64,000 nt of DNA from Nocardioides sp. SYSU D00038 (GCF_016924665.1 NZ_JAFFJT010000010.1:1-64000); one strand, 5' to 3'. Numbered from the stretch's first letter, positions 43,592 to 52,664 are shown. A program made the numbers and translations. The notes: generated by a model from the letters alone, not told the origin.

Positions 43592-44518
43592 TCAGCCCCG
43601 CGGGACCAGGGCCAGCAGCGTCGCCTCGGGCCGGCAGGCGATCCGGAACCGGGTGGTCGGCGACGTCCCGAGCCCGGCCGAGACGTGCAGCCAGGCCGAG
43701 CCGGGGTCGCCGTCACGGGAGGTCGCCGGGTGCCGGTGCAGACCCTTCGCGCGCGCCGGCTCGAGGTCGCAGTTGGTGGTCAGCGCACCCCATCCCGGCA
43801 CGCACACCTGGCCGCCGTGCGTGTGCCCGGCGATGACGGCGTCGTACCCGTCGGCGGCGAACTGGTCGAGCACCCGGAGGTACGGCGCGTGGCTGACCCC
43901 GAGCCGGACGTCGGCCTCCGGGTCGGCCGGCCCGGCGACCTGGTCGAGCCGGTCGTAGCGCAGGTGGGGGTCGTCGACGCCGGCGAAGGCCAGGGCGAGG
44001 CCGCCCACCTCGAGCGAGGCGGTGGTGTTGGTCAGGTCGAGCCAGCCGCGCGAGGTGAACCGGTGCTTGAGCTCGGGCCACGGCAGCTGGGGGGTGCGGG
44101 TGTGGCGCTGCCCGTCGTCGGGCAGCAGGTAGCGCACCGGGTTGCGCAGCGACGGCTCGAAGTAGTCGTTGGAGCCGAGCACGAAGACGCCGGGCACGTC
44201 GAGCAGCGACCCGAGCGCGTCCGTGACGACCGGGACGGCCTCGCGGTGGGACAGGTTGTCGCCGGTGTTGATGACGAGGTCGGGCTCGAGCCCGGCGAGG
44301 TGGGCGAGCCACTCCTGCTTCTTGCGCTGCCCCGGCGTCATGTGGATGTCGCTGACGTGGAGCACCCGCAGCGGCCGGGCCCCGGCGGGCAGCAGCGGCA
44401 CCTCGACCCGGCGCAACGTGTACTGCCGCGCCTCGACGTGGGCGTAGGCGACGACCCCGGCCCCCACCACCGCACCCGCCCGGGCGACCCGGGTCAGGAG
44501 GCGGGAGAGCGGCACCAC
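43592..44518 (-). CDS. Metallophosphoesterase (YkuE-like, membrane-anchored)
   Basis: A 308-residue calcineurin-like phosphoesterase with an N-terminal hydrophobic anchor (about 8-27). Metal-site motifs are LHVSDIHM, INTGDN, LGSNDYF and the GHTHGGQV pair, all intact. Related enzymes hydrolyse phosphodiesters at the membrane, and some act on UDP-sugar lipids. GTG 44518 is chosen; GTG 44515 and TTG 44533 are alternatives. It is divergent from the GatB/YqeY gene with about 23 bp between starts. Confidence 0.87.
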   Translation of the reverse strand: MVPLSRLLTRVARAGAVVGAGVVAYAHVEARQYTLRRVEVPLLPAGARPLRVLHVSDIHMTPGQRKKQEWLAHLAGLEPDLVINTGDNLSHREAVPVVTDALGSLLDVPGVFVLGSNDYFEPSLRNPVRYLLPDDGQRHTRTPQLPWPELKHRFTSRGWLDLTNTTASLEVGGLALAFAGVDDPHLRYDRLDQVAGPADPEADVRLGVSHAPYLRVLDQFAADGYDAVIAGHTHGGQVCVPGWGALTTNCDLEPARAKGLHRHPATSRDGDPGSAWLHVSAGLGTSPTTRFRIACRPEATLLALVPRG

Positions 44519-44541
44519 CCAACCCTGCCACAATGGCCGGC

Positions 44542-45000
44542 ATGAGTGCCCTCAAGGACCGGCTCCGCTCCGACCTCACCGCCGCGATCAAGGCGCGCGA
44601 CGAGGTGCGCTCCTCCACGCTGCGGATGGTGCTCACCGCGATCACCAACGCCGAGGTCGCCGGCAAGGAACAGCGCGAGCTCAGCGACGACGACGTCGTC
44701 GGCGTGCTGTCCAGCGAGGCCAAGAAGCGCCGTGAGGCCGCCACCGCCTTCGACGACGGTGGCCGGCCGGAGATGGCGGAGAAGGAGCGCGCCGAGGCCG
44801 CCGTCCTGGCCGACTACCTCCCCGAGCAGCTCTCGGCCGACGACATCGCCGCGATCGTCACCGCCGCCGTCGAGCAGACCGGTGCCGCCGGCGAGGGGAT
44901 GCGGGCGATGGGCAAGGTGATGGGCGCCGTGCAGCCCCAGGTCAAGGGTCGCGCCGACGGCGCCGCGGTCGCCGCGGAGGTACGCCGCCAGCTCGGCTGA
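44542..45000 (+). CDS. GatB/YqeY domain protein
   Basis: A 152-residue helical protein of the YqeY family, related to the tRNA-binding C-terminal domain of amidotransferase GatB. It shows the family's LRMVLTAITNAEVA and the long tail helix LADYLPEQLSADDIAAIV, and ends GAVQPQVKGRADGAAVAAEV. ATG 44542 is preferred over ATG 44533; CACAAT at 44529-44534 gives 7-nt leaderless spacing. The precise role of YqeY proteins is unknown. Confidence 0.9.
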   Translation: MSALKDRLRSDLTAAIKARDEVRSSTLRMVLTAITNAEVAGKEQRELSDDDVVGVLSSEAKKRREAATAFDDGGRPEMAEKERAEAAVLADYLPEQLSADDIAAIVTAAVEQTGAAGEGMRAMGKVMGAVQPQVKGRADGAAVAAEVRRQLG

Positions 45001-45011
45001 CCCGGGCGGGT

Positions 45012-45037
45012 GGTTTCCCCGGTTCACCGGGGAAACC
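45012..45037. terminator. Bidirectional hairpin between GatB/YqeY and PBP genes
   Basis: GGTTTCCCCGGT (45012-45023) and ACCGGGGAAACC (45026-45037) are perfect 12-bp arms located 11 bp after the GatB/YqeY stop and between two convergent genes. Likely a shared terminator. Confidence 0.75.
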
Positions 45038-45126
45038 CCCACTTGTCGGCCGAAGTTCTGGCCGAGAAGTCGGAGTTCCGGCCGAGAGGTCCGGCCGCAA
45101 CGCCGGGGGAGCTCCGGGCGGGTGCC

Positions 45127-47346
45127 TCAGCGACCGCCGCCGCCCCCGCCGTTGCCGCCGCCGTTGCCCCCGCCGTTGCCGCCGCCGTTCCCACCGCCGC
45201 CGCCGTTACCGGGACGACCACCGGGACGCCCGCCCGGCCGCGGGGGCTTGGGCTGGGGCACCGAGGTGACGCCGGCACCGGACACCCCCGAGGGGTAGAC
45301 GAAGTTCTCGTAGTCGAGCTGGTCGTCGATCACCTTCATCGCGTCACCCCAGATCGGGGCGGCGAAGCCGGAGCCGGACGCGGAGTAGATGTAGTTGCCG
45401 CCGATGGTGTTGCCGGGCAGGTAGCCCGGGGTGCCGTCGGGGTTGACCGCGGCGATCATCGCGGCCGCGGCGATCTGCGGCGTGTAGCCGGCGAACCACA
45501 CCGACGACTGGCCCTGCGTGGTGCCGGTCTTGCCGGCCGCGGGCTGGTCGAGCGCCTGCGCCGAGGCGAAGCCGCCCTCGATCACGCCGCGGAGCACGTC
45601 GCTCACCGCGTCGGCGGTCTCCTGCTCCATGACCTGCTGGCACTTCTTGTCGTAGGACTTCACCACGTTGCCGCGGGCGTCGAGGATCTGCGTGACCGGG
45701 CGGGAGTCGCAGTGGAGGCCGCGGGCCGCGAACGTCGCGTACGCCTCGGCCATCTCCAGCGGGCTGACGCCGGCGACGCCGAGGGTGAAGTTCGGCACCA
45801 GCTCCGCACCGTTGCCGTTGCGGTCACCGCGGGGGTTCGTGAGCCGGATCCCCATCTTCTTGGCCAGCCGGAACGGGGCGCAGACGCCGGTCTCGCGCTC
45901 CAGCTGGAGGTAGAAGGTGTTCACCGACAGCCGGGTGCCGGAGTAGAGGTTCATCATCCCGCTGCTGGTGGAGTTGTCGATGTTGAACGTCCCGCCGAAC
46001 GGCGGCGAGCCGGGGCAGGTCGCGAAGTCGGAGGCGTTGAAGTCCATCGACGGCGGCGAGTTGTAGGCCTGCGAGAGCGGGATGCCCGACTCGATCGCGG
46101 CGGCCAGCGTGAACACCTTGAACGTCGACCCGGCCTGGAACCCGGCCGCGTCGCCGAGCTCCTGCGGGACGGCGTAGTTGAGGAACGTCTGGCCCTCGCG
46201 CTTGTTGCGTCCCATCGGCCGGGACTGGGCGATGCCCTTGACCAGGCCGGTGCCGGCCTCGACGACCGCGAGGCCGCCGATGGCGTTGTCGGTGGGGTAG
46301 ACGTGGTTGCGGACGGCGTTGTCGGCCGCCTCCTGCGCGCGCAGGTCGAGGCTGGTCTTGATCGTCAGCCCGCCGCGCTGGATCAGCGCCCGGCGCTCCT
46401 CGACGGTCTTGCCGAGCGCGGGGTCCTGGAGCAGGTAGCGGACGGCGTAGTCGCAGAAGAACGGCGCGCGGGTGTCGAGGCAGCCGTTCTGCTTCGGCTG
46501 GATCCGCAGGCCGAGGTCGCGCTCCTTGAGCTGGTCGGCCTTGGCCTCGGTGATCACGCCGAGCTGGGCCATCCGGTCGAGCACGACGTTGCGTCGCTCG
46601 ATGGTCTTGTCGGGGTAGTTCGTGGGGTCGTAGCCGGTGGGGTTCTTCACCAGTCCGGCGAGCATCGACGACTGCTGGGCGTTGAGGTTCTTGGCGTTGA
46701 CGTTGAAGTAGTGGCGGGCGGCGGCCTGGATGCCGTAGACGCCGTCGCCGAAGTAGGAGGTGTTGAGGTAGCGCTCGAGGATCCAGTCCTTGCTGTGGTT
46801 CTGCTCCAGCGCGATGGCGTAGCGCAGCTCGCGGATCTTGCGCGCGTAGGACTCCTCGGTCGCGGCCTGCCGCTCCTCGTCGGTGTCGGCTGCGTTGATG
46901 AGCGTCAGCTTCACGAGCTGCTGGGTGATCGAGGAGCCGCCCTGCACAACGCCGCTGTTGGCCTGGTTGGTGATCAGCGCGCGCAGCGTGCCCTTCAGGT
47001 CGAGCGCGCCGTGCTGGTAGAAGCGGTAGTCCTCGATCGCGACGATCGACTTCACCATCATCCGGCTGATCTGCCGCAGCGGCACGACCACCCGGTTCTC
47101 GTCGTAGATCGAGGCGATCTTGTCGCCGCGGGCGTCGAGGATGGTCGTCGTCTGGGGCAGCGACTCGGTCTCGAGCTCGGCGGGGAGCGCGTCGATGCTG
47201 TCGGCCACGTTGCGCGCGCCGACGCCGAGGACGCCGGCGAACGGGATGGCGAGCCCGGCGGTCACGACCCCGAGCACGGCGGCCACGGCGGCCATGACCA
47301 GGAGGCTGGAGAGCACGCGACGCTTGGGCTCGCGGGTCGTGGGCAT
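45127..47346 (-). CDS. Bifunctional penicillin-binding protein (class A, PonA2-like)
   Basis: A 739-residue class A PBP. One N-terminal membrane helix (about 10-35), then a GT51 glycosyltransferase domain (IEDYRFYQHGALD, GGSSITQQLVK, YLNTSYFGDGVYG), then a transpeptidase with GSTFK (Ser-x-x-Lys), SVN and KTGTT motifs. The last 40 residues are a Pro/Gly/Asn tail ending in (NGGG)n. It polymerises and cross-links peptidoglycan outside the membrane. Divergent wblA follows, the same neighbourhood as ponA2 (Rv3682) and whiB4 (Rv3681c) in M. tuberculosis. No PASTA domain. Confidence 0.94.
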   Translation of the reverse strand: MPTTREPKRRVLSSLLVMAAVAAVLGVVTAGLAIPFAGVLGVGARNVADSIDALPAELETESLPQTTTILDARGDKIASIYDENRVVVPLRQISRMMVKSIVAIEDYRFYQHGALDLKGTLRALITNQANSGVVQGGSSITQQLVKLTLINAADTDEERQAATEESYARKIRELRYAIALEQNHSKDWILERYLNTSYFGDGVYGIQAAARHYFNVNAKNLNAQQSSMLAGLVKNPTGYDPTNYPDKTIERRNVVLDRMAQLGVITEAKADQLKERDLGLRIQPKQNGCLDTRAPFFCDYAVRYLLQDPALGKTVEERRALIQRGGLTIKTSLDLRAQEAADNAVRNHVYPTDNAIGGLAVVEAGTGLVKGIAQSRPMGRNKREGQTFLNYAVPQELGDAAGFQAGSTFKVFTLAAAIESGIPLSQAYNSPPSMDFNASDFATCPGSPPFGGTFNIDNSTSSGMMNLYSGTRLSVNTFYLQLERETGVCAPFRLAKKMGIRLTNPRGDRNGNGAELVPNFTLGVAGVSPLEMAEAYATFAARGLHCDSRPVTQILDARGNVVKSYDKKCQQVMEQETADAVSDVLRGVIEGGFASAQALDQPAAGKTGTTQGQSSVWFAGYTPQIAAAAMIAAVNPDGTPGYLPGNTIGGNYIYSASGSGFAAPIWGDAMKVIDDQLDYENFVYPSGVSGAGVTSVPQPKPPRPGGRPGGRPGNGGGGGNGGGNGGGNGGGNGGGGGGR

Positions 47347-47401
47347 GACCGCAAGGGTACGGGAGCCCGGGAGCCCCCAGCCATCGGCGACCGCGTGGAA
47401 C

Positions 47402-47417
47402 TAGTCATTTGTGACTA
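47402..47417. promoter_or_regulatory. Palindrome in the wblA-PBP intergenic region
   Basis: TAGTCA-TTTG-TGACTA, with perfect 6-bp arms, lies 56 bp upstream of the PBP start and 123 bp upstream of the wblA start. It is a candidate operator for either gene. TACGCT at 47464-47469 may be the wblA -10, leaving a leader of about 65-70 nt. Confidence 0.45.
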
Positions 47418-47539
47418 TGCAGGTCCGGTCGAACGAGGCTGTCTGCTGTGACATCGGTTTTCATACGCTCTCTCGTGTCGGGGGAACCCGGGTAGGCGTC
47501 ATGGGGCGCAGGCATATCTCGGAGAACGTGGGGACTGAC

Positions 47540-47824
47540 ATGTGGATCGAAGACTGGGCGCCGATCGCCGCGTGCCGTGAGTCTCAGCCGGACCAGCTGT
47601 TCGTGCGTGGTGCCGAGCAGAACAAGGCCAAGCAGGTCTGCAGCGGCTGCCCCGTGCGCACCGAGTGCCTCGCCGAGGCCCTCGACAACCAGATCGAGTG
47701 GGGCGTCTGGGGCGGGATGACCGAGCGGGAGCGCCGCGCGCTGCTCCGCCGCAACCCGAACGCCCACTGGCGGATGGTCCTCGAGCAGGCCCGCACCCGG
47801 GCGACCGAGACCGCGGACGCCTGA
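47540..47824 (+). CDS. wblA: WhiB-family regulator, WblA/WhiB4 type
   Basis: A 94-residue iron-sulfur regulator with the four cluster-binding cysteines Cys12, Cys34, Cys37 and Cys43 (C-x21-C-x2-C-x5-C) and the GVWGGMTERERR turn, followed by a basic C-terminal DNA-contact segment. The sequence and its PBP/Get3 neighbours match WblA of Streptomyces and WhiB4 of mycobacteria, which sense redox state. ATG 47540 (MWIEDWAPIAAC) matches the family; an in-frame ATG at 47501 would add 13 residues. Confidence 0.9.
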   Translation: MWIEDWAPIAACRESQPDQLFVRGAEQNKAKQVCSGCPVRTECLAEALDNQIEWGVWGGMTERERRALLRRNPNAHWRMVLEQARTRATETADA

Positions 47825-47956
47825 CCCCACCCCGCCGGGCCACGGCCCGGGTGCCGCGCGCAGCGCCTCGCGCTGCCCACGATCTCGCGGCCGGCTGACG
47901 CCACCTCGGTGGCCTTCGGCCGGCCGCCAGGCACATTTCGGAGGGTTTCGGCGGCC

Positions 47957-48038
47957 GCACCGACGGCGTCTTTGCGCGGTTGGTGCGCCCCGGACCCGCC
48001 GTCCCGCCGCCCGGACGGCGCCTTTGCGCGGTTCGTGC
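47957..48038. repeat. Second pair of 30-bp GCACGAAC-type palindromes
   Basis: 47957-47986 (GCACCGACGGCG...GGTTGGTGC) and 48009-48038 (ending GGTTCGTGC, with a degenerate left arm) match the inverse of the pair at 4041-4122. They lie between convergent wblA and the Get3-like gene. Confidence 0.7.
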
Positions 48039-48046
48039 GCCCGACC

Positions 48047-49222
48047 TCAGCCCGGCAGCGCCCCGTCGGAGAGCAGCTGCCCGACCCGGCGCAGACCGGT
48101 GAGGTCGTGCACGTCGCCGGCGAGCGCCGGGACGACGGCGGTGGCCACTCCGGGGTGGGCGGCCGTGAACCGCTGCCGCAGCCGCCGTTCGCGCTCCACC
48201 ATCCGGGCCCGGTCGGCGTGCAGGCGCAGCAGCCCCGCAGTGGGAGCGGCCGACGGATCGTCGCGCAGCCGGGTCGCCACCGCCATCGCCTCGTCGGCCC
48301 CGAGGTCACCGTGCGGGGGCCGGGTGGCGCGGTTGACGACCAGCCCGGCCAGCGGCATCCGGTCCTCGCTCAGCCGCTCCACGAAGTACTCCGCCTCCCG
48401 GAGGGCGTCCGGCTCGGGGGCGGCGACGACGAGGAACGCCGTGCCGCGGGCCTGGAGCAGCGCGTAGGTCTGCTGGGCCCGCTGGCGGAACCCGCCGAAG
48501 ACCGTGTCGAGTGCGGCCACGAACGTCTGCAGGTCGCGCAGCACCTGGGCGCCGAGGATCTTGGTGAGCGCACCGGTGATCAGCCCCAGGCCGGCGCTCA
48601 TCAGCCGGGCCGGGCCGCGGGCGGGGGCGAGCATCAGCCGGATGAACCGGCCGTCGAGGAAGCTCGAGAGCCGCTCGGGGGCGTCGAGGAAGTCCAGCGC
48701 CGAGCGCGACGGCGGGGTGTCGACCACGATCAGGTCGTAGTCGGCGTCGCGGTGGATCTGGCCGAGCTTCTCCATCGCCATGTACTCCTGGGTGCCCGCG
48801 AACGACGACGACAGCGCGACGTAGAACGGGTTCGCCAGGATCTGCTGCGCCTTCTCGGGCGTGGCCTGGCTGAGCACCACCTCGTCGAAGGTGCGCTTCA
48901 TGTCGAGCATCATCGCGTCGAGGCTGCCGCCCGCGGCGTCGTCGATCCCCAGCACCGGCCGCGGGGTGTTGTCGAGCGCCTCGATGCCCATCGACTGCGC
49001 CAGCCGCCGGGCCGGGTCGATCGTGAGCACGACGACCCGCCGGCCCCGCTCGGCGGCACGCAGGGCGAGCGCCGCCGAGGTGGTGGTCTTGCCGACCCCG
49101 CCGGAGCCGCAGCAGACGACGATCCGGGTGTGGGGGTCGTCGAGCAGCGCGTCGACGTCGAGGGCGGGTGCGGTGCCGGCGGCGGCCGCCAGCGGTCCGA
49201 CCCGGGTGCGCGACTTGGTCAT
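48047..49222 (-). CDS. Get3/ArsA-like ATPase (Rv3680-type)
   Basis: A 391-residue ATPase of the anion-transporting/Get3 fold. Deviant Walker A SGGVGKTTTSAALAL (about 40-54), switch segment VLTIDPARRLAQSMG, and IVVDTPPSRSALDF are present. It lacks the ArsA duplication and the Cys metal triad. It forms a coupled pair with the next gene (ATGA overlap). In mycobacteria the equivalent pair Rv3679-Rv3680 forms a heterocomplex; a similar complex is inferred here. Client unknown. Confidence 0.88.
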   Translation of the reverse strand: MTKSRTRVGPLAAAAGTAPALDVDALLDDPHTRIVVCCGSGGVGKTTTSAALALRAAERGRRVVVLTIDPARRLAQSMGIEALDNTPRPVLGIDDAAGGSLDAMMLDMKRTFDEVVLSQATPEKAQQILANPFYVALSSSFAGTQEYMAMEKLGQIHRDADYDLIVVDTPPSRSALDFLDAPERLSSFLDGRFIRLMLAPARGPARLMSAGLGLITGALTKILGAQVLRDLQTFVAALDTVFGGFRQRAQQTYALLQARGTAFLVVAAPEPDALREAEYFVERLSEDRMPLAGLVVNRATRPPHGDLGADEAMAVATRLRDDPSAAPTAGLLRLHADRARMVERERRLRQRFTAAHPGVATAVVPALAGDVHDLTGLRRVGQLLSDGALPG

Positions 49223-50223
49223 GCCAGCCCCTGCCCCCGCAGCGACGCCGCGAGCTCGTAGAGCCCGCCCAGGTCGACGCCCTGGGCCAGCCGGTCGAGC
49301 TCGTACGACGGCACGTCCATCCGCTCCACCAGCGCCCGCTGGGCGTCCTCGAGCGCGCGCCGCTCGGCGTGGTCGCGGGCCTCGAGCAGGAGTCCGTCGA
49401 CGAGGGCGGCGTCGGGGTCGACGCCGCCGCGGCGCAGGTCGGCCTCGACGGCGGCGCGGTCGAGGGTGCCGGCGCGGGCGGCGGCGAGGTCGGTCTCGGT
49501 GAGGTCGCGCGGGCGCACCAGGTTGACCACGACGCCGCCGACCGGGAGCCCGGCGGCCCGCAGGTCGGCGATCCCGTCGGCGGTCTCCTGCACCGGCATC
49601 TCCTCGAGCACGGTGACCAGGTGCACCGCGGTCTCGCGCGAGCGGAACAGCGTCATCATCGTGTCGGCCTGGTTCTTGACCGGGCCCACCTTCGCGAGCC
49701 CGGCCAGCTCGTCGCTGACGTTGAGGAACTGGTTGATCCGGCCGGTGGGCGGGGCGTCGAGCACCACGGCGTCGTAGTCGATCGCGCCCTTGTTGCGGCT
49801 GTTGCGCCGCACCGCCTCGAACACCTTGCCGGTGAGCAGCACGTCGCGGACGCCGGGAGCGATCGTGGTCGCGAACTCGATCACGCCGAAGCGGTCGAGG
49901 GCCCGGCCCGCACGACCGAGCTTGTAGTACATGGAGAGGTACTCCAGCAGCGCGGCCTCGGGGTCGATGTGCAGCGCGTGCACGGTGCCCGGCGCCCGGT
50001 CGTCGGTGGCCAGCCCGGTGGCGATCCGACGCTCCTCGTAGGGCAACGGGTCGACGTCGAACATCCGCGCGATCCCCTGGCGGCCCTCGACCTCGCACAG
50101 CAGCACGTGCTTGCCGTGGGAGGCCAGCGCGAGCGCGAGCGCGGCCGCCACCGTCGACTTGCCGGTGCCGCCCTTGCCCGTCACGACGTGCAGGCGCACG
50201 TGCGGCCAGTCCGACGTCGTCAC
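49219..50223 (-). CDS. Get3/ArsA-like ATPase (Rv3679-type)
   Basis: A 334-residue paralogue of the downstream ATPase. Walker A VVTGKGGTGKSTVAAALALA (about 13-32) carries the Lys of the deviant motif; CEVEGRQGIARMFD and VVLDAPPTGRINQFL follow. GTG 50223 has TAGGCT (50230-50235) 6 nt upstream, giving a leaderless two-gene operon. The partner starts within its stop codon. Location beside wblA and a PBP is conserved in actinobacteria. Confidence 0.88.
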   Translation of the reverse strand: MTTSDWPHVRLHVVTGKGGTGKSTVAAALALALASHGKHVLLCEVEGRQGIARMFDVDPLPYEERRIATGLATDDRAPGTVHALHIDPEAALLEYLSMYYKLGRAGRALDRFGVIEFATTIAPGVRDVLLTGKVFEAVRRNSRNKGAIDYDAVVLDAPPTGRINQFLNVSDELAGLAKVGPVKNQADTMMTLFRSRETAVHLVTVLEEMPVQETADGIADLRAAGLPVGGVVVNLVRPRDLTETDLAAARAGTLDRAAVEADLRRGGVDPDAALVDGLLLEARDHAERRALEDAQRALVERMDVPSYELDRLAQGVDLGGLYELAASLRGQGLA

Positions 50224-50271
50224 GCACCGAGCCTAGGCCGTGGCCGCGGCCGCCCGGGTGTGACCTTCGAC

Positions 50272-50352
50272 GCCGGGCTCACCGCCGGGCTCACCGGCGG
50301 GCTCACCGGCGGGCTCACCGGCGGGCTCACCGGCGGGCTCACCGGCGGGCCA
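50272..50352. repeat. 12-bp tandem repeat (GGGCTCACCGGC), about seven units
   Basis: GGGCTCACCGSC is repeated about seven times, nearly without variation, between the Get3-like promoter and the end of the IclR gene; the last unit supplies the IclR stop codon (50339-50341). On the minus strand it would encode a Pro/Val/Ser repeat if read through. Confidence 0.85.
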
Positions 50353-51100
50353 GGGCCCGGGTCAGCTCGTGGGCCTCGTGCAGCAGCAGCGCGCCCAGCT
50401 CGGGCTGCCGCGCGGGGCCGAAGCGCTGCTCGATGCCGGTCAGGCTCAGCGCCCACGCCGGCCGGCCGTCGCCGTCGAAGACCGCCGCCCCCATCCCCCA
50501 GCTGCCCTCGACGAGCAGGCCCGGGTTCACGGCCCAGCCGGTCTCGCGGGTGGCGCGCACCCGGGCCCGCAGCGCGTCGGGGGCGTGCGCGGCGCCGTAC
50601 GCCGCGGTGAGGTCGTGCCGGTCGAGGAACGCCTCGACCTCGGCGTCGGTCAGGTGGGCGAGCACCACCAGCCCCGCCGAGGCCACCCCGAGGGGGAACC
50701 GGATGCCCTCGTGGAGCACGTGGGAGCGGATCGGGAAGCTGCCGTCCTCGCGCACCAGGCAGACCGTCTCGTCGCCGCGGCGCGCGGAGAGGAACGCGCT
50801 CTCCCCGGTGGTCAGCGAGAGCCGGCGCACGTGCGGCTGGGCGAGCGCCGTGACGTCGTAGCGCCGCTGCGCGGCCGCGCCCAGCAGGTAGAGCTCGGGC
50901 CCGAGCAGCCAGCGCCCGGTCGCGCCGTCGCGGTCGACCATCCCCTCGACCAGCAGCGAGCTCAGCAGGCGGTGCACGGTGGGTCGGGCGAGGCCGGTGC
51001 CGCGGGCCAGCCCGCTCGTGGTGGCTCCGTCGGGCTCGGCGGCTGCCAGCGCCCGGAGCACGCTGCCGACCCGGCCCACGACGTCGGAGGGAGTGTCCAC
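50339..51100 (-). CDS. IclR-family transcriptional regulator
   Basis: A 253-residue IclR regulator: winged HTH (TTSGLARGTGLARPTVHRLL, about 27-46) and a C-terminal GAF-like ligand domain (FPLGVASAGLVVLAHL, ETGWAVNPGLL). GTG 51100. Divergent from a 3-oxoacid CoA-transferase, it probably responds to a beta-ketoadipate-like or acyl ligand and controls that operon. A repeated GTCCACTGTGCG at the promoter is the candidate site. Confidence 0.9.
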   Translation of the reverse strand: MDTPSDVVGRVGSVLRALAAAEPDGATTSGLARGTGLARPTVHRLLSSLLVEGMVDRDGATGRWLLGPELYLLGAAAQRRYDVTALAQPHVRRLSLTTGESAFLSARRGDETVCLVREDGSFPIRSHVLHEGIRFPLGVASAGLVVLAHLTDAEVEAFLDRHDLTAAYGAAHAPDALRARVRATRETGWAVNPGLLVEGSWGMGAAVFDGDGRPAWALSLTGIEQRFGPARQPELGALLLHEAHELTRALARR

Positions 51101-51137
51101 TGTGCGGACGTTACCGACTACGGCGGTCCACTGTGCG
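51095..51137. promoter_or_regulatory. IclR operator candidate (direct repeat)
   Basis: GTCCACTGTGCG occurs at 51095-51106 and again at 51126-51137, in the same orientation 31 bp apart, about three helical turns. The first copy covers the IclR start codon; both lie upstream of the CoA-transferase operon at 51204. Confidence 0.5.
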
Positions 51138-51203
51138 ACTGATCCGCGTCAGCTGGGTGGGCGGGCGTTGACGCCGCGGGCGCGGTCCGGATTGGATCGC
51201 CGC

Positions 51204-51977
51204 ATGGACAAGGTGGTGGAGTCGGCCGCGGCGGCGGTCGCCGACGTCGCCGACGGCGCGACGCTGGCGGTCGGCGGCTTCGGCCTGTGCGGCATCCCGT
51301 CGGTGCTGATCGAGGCGCTGCTGGCGCAGGGCACCCGCGACCTCGAGGCGGTCTCCAACAACGCCGGGGTCGACGACTGGGGACTGGGCCGGCTGCTGGC
51401 CGCCGGCCGGCTGCGGCGGATGGTGTCGTCGTACGTCGGCGAGAACAAGGAGTTCGCGCGCCAGTACCTCGCCGGCGAGCTCGAGGTGGAGCTCACCCCG
51501 CAGGGGACGCTCGCCGAGCGGATGCGTGCCGGCGGCTCCGGCATCCCGGCGTTCTTCACCGCGACCGGCGGCGGCACCCAGGTGGCCGAGGGCGGGCTGC
51601 CGTGGCGCTACGACAGCGAGGGCAACGTCGTCGTGGCCTCGCCACCCAAGGAGACGCGGACCTTCGGCGAGGGCGACGGCGCGCGCGAGTACGTGCTGGA
51701 GCACGCGATCGTGGCGGACTTCGGGCTGGTGCGGGCCTGGCGGGGCGACCGCCACGGCAACCTCGTCTACCGCGACTCCGCGCGCAACTTCAACCCGCTC
51801 GCCGCCATGTGCGGCCGGCTGACGATCGCCGAGGTCGAGGAGCTGGTCGAGCCCGGCGAGATCGACCCCAACCACGTGCACACACCCGGCGTGTACGTGC
51901 AGCGGGTGGTGGCACTCACCCCGGAGCAGGCCGCGGACAAGCGGATCGAGAAGCGCACGGTGAGGGAGCGGACGTGA
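51204..51977 (+). CDS. 3-oxoacid CoA-transferase subunit A
   Basis: A 257-residue subunit A with the CoA-binding GGFGLCGIP motif near residue 24, [14 protein letters not shown] and [19 protein letters not shown] signatures. With subunit B it moves CoA from succinyl-CoA to a 3-oxoacid such as acetoacetate or 3-oxoadipate. ATG 51204 starts [12 protein letters not shown]. Substrate choice between acetoacetate and 3-oxoadipate cannot be made by eye. Confidence 0.93.
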   Translation: MDKVVESAAAAVADVADGATLAVGGFGLCGIPSVLIEALLAQGTRDLEAVSNNAGVDDWGLGRLLAAGRLRRMVSSYVGENKEFARQYLAGELEVELTPQGTLAERMRAGGSGIPAFFTATGGGTQVAEGGLPWRYDSEGNVVVASPPKETRTFGEGDGAREYVLEHAIVADFGLVRAWRGDRHGNLVYRDSARNFNPLAAMCGRLTIAEVEELVEPGEIDPNHVHTPGVYVQRVVALTPEQAADKRIEKRTVRERT

Positions 51978-52017
51978 CCGACGCACCGCGCCCCGCCCCG
52001 ACGGAGGAGGGCCACTG

Positions 52018-52656
52018 ATGGGCTGGACCCGCGAGGAGATGGCGGCGCGGGCCGCCAGCGAGCTCACCGACGGCTCCTACGTCAACCTCGGCATCGGCCT
52101 GCCGACCCTGGTGCCCAACTACGTCGCCGACGACGTGGAGCTGGTGCTGCAGTCCGAGAACGGCATCCTCGGCGTCGGCGCCTACCCGTGGGCGGGTGAG
52201 GAGGACCCCGACCTGATCAACGCCGGCAAGGAGACCGTGACGCTGCGGCGCGGTGCGTCGTTCTTCGACTCCGCGACCTCCTTCGGCATGATCCGCGGCG
52301 GCAAGATCGACGCCGCCATCCTGGGCGCGATGCAGGTCTCCCGGGCCGGCGACATCGCGAACTGGATGATCCCCGGGAAGATGGTCAAGGGCATGGGCGG
52401 CGCGATGGACCTGGTCCACGGCGCCAAGCGGGTGATCGTGCTGATGGAGCACGTCGCCAAGGACGGCACCCACAAGATCGTGGAGGAGTGCTCGCTGCCC
52501 TACACCGGTCGCGGCGTCGTGCAGCGGATCATCACCGACCTGTGCGTGATCGACGTGGTGCCGGCCTCCGAGGGTGGCGGGCTGCGGCTGGTCGAGCTCG
52601 CCCCCGGCGTCACCGAGGACGAGGTGCGCGAGAAGACCGAGCCGACGCTGCGCTGA
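52018..52656 (+). CDS. 3-oxoacid CoA-transferase subunit B
   Basis: A 212-residue subunit B. Catalytic Glu47 lies in SENGILGVG, after the [15 protein letters not shown] segment; [16 protein letters not shown] is also diagnostic. Starts 40 bp after subunit A; a 15-codon mini-ORF (51974-52018) spans the junction and may couple translation. Confidence 0.94.
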   Translation: MGWTREEMAARAASELTDGSYVNLGIGLPTLVPNYVADDVELVLQSENGILGVGAYPWAGEEDPDLINAGKETVTLRRGASFFDSATSFGMIRGGKIDAAILGAMQVSRAGDIANWMIPGKMVKGMGGAMDLVHGAKRVIVLMEHVAKDGTHKIVEECSLPYTGRGVVQRIITDLCVIDVVPASEGGGLRLVELAPGVTEDEVREKTEPTLR

Positions 52657-52664
52657 GGCTCCAC

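Noticed and set aside
47501-47540. Longer wblA start at ATG 47501
   Set aside because: WblA/WhiB4 proteins normally begin a few residues before the first Cys; the 13-residue extension is not typical and ATG 47540 fits the family length.
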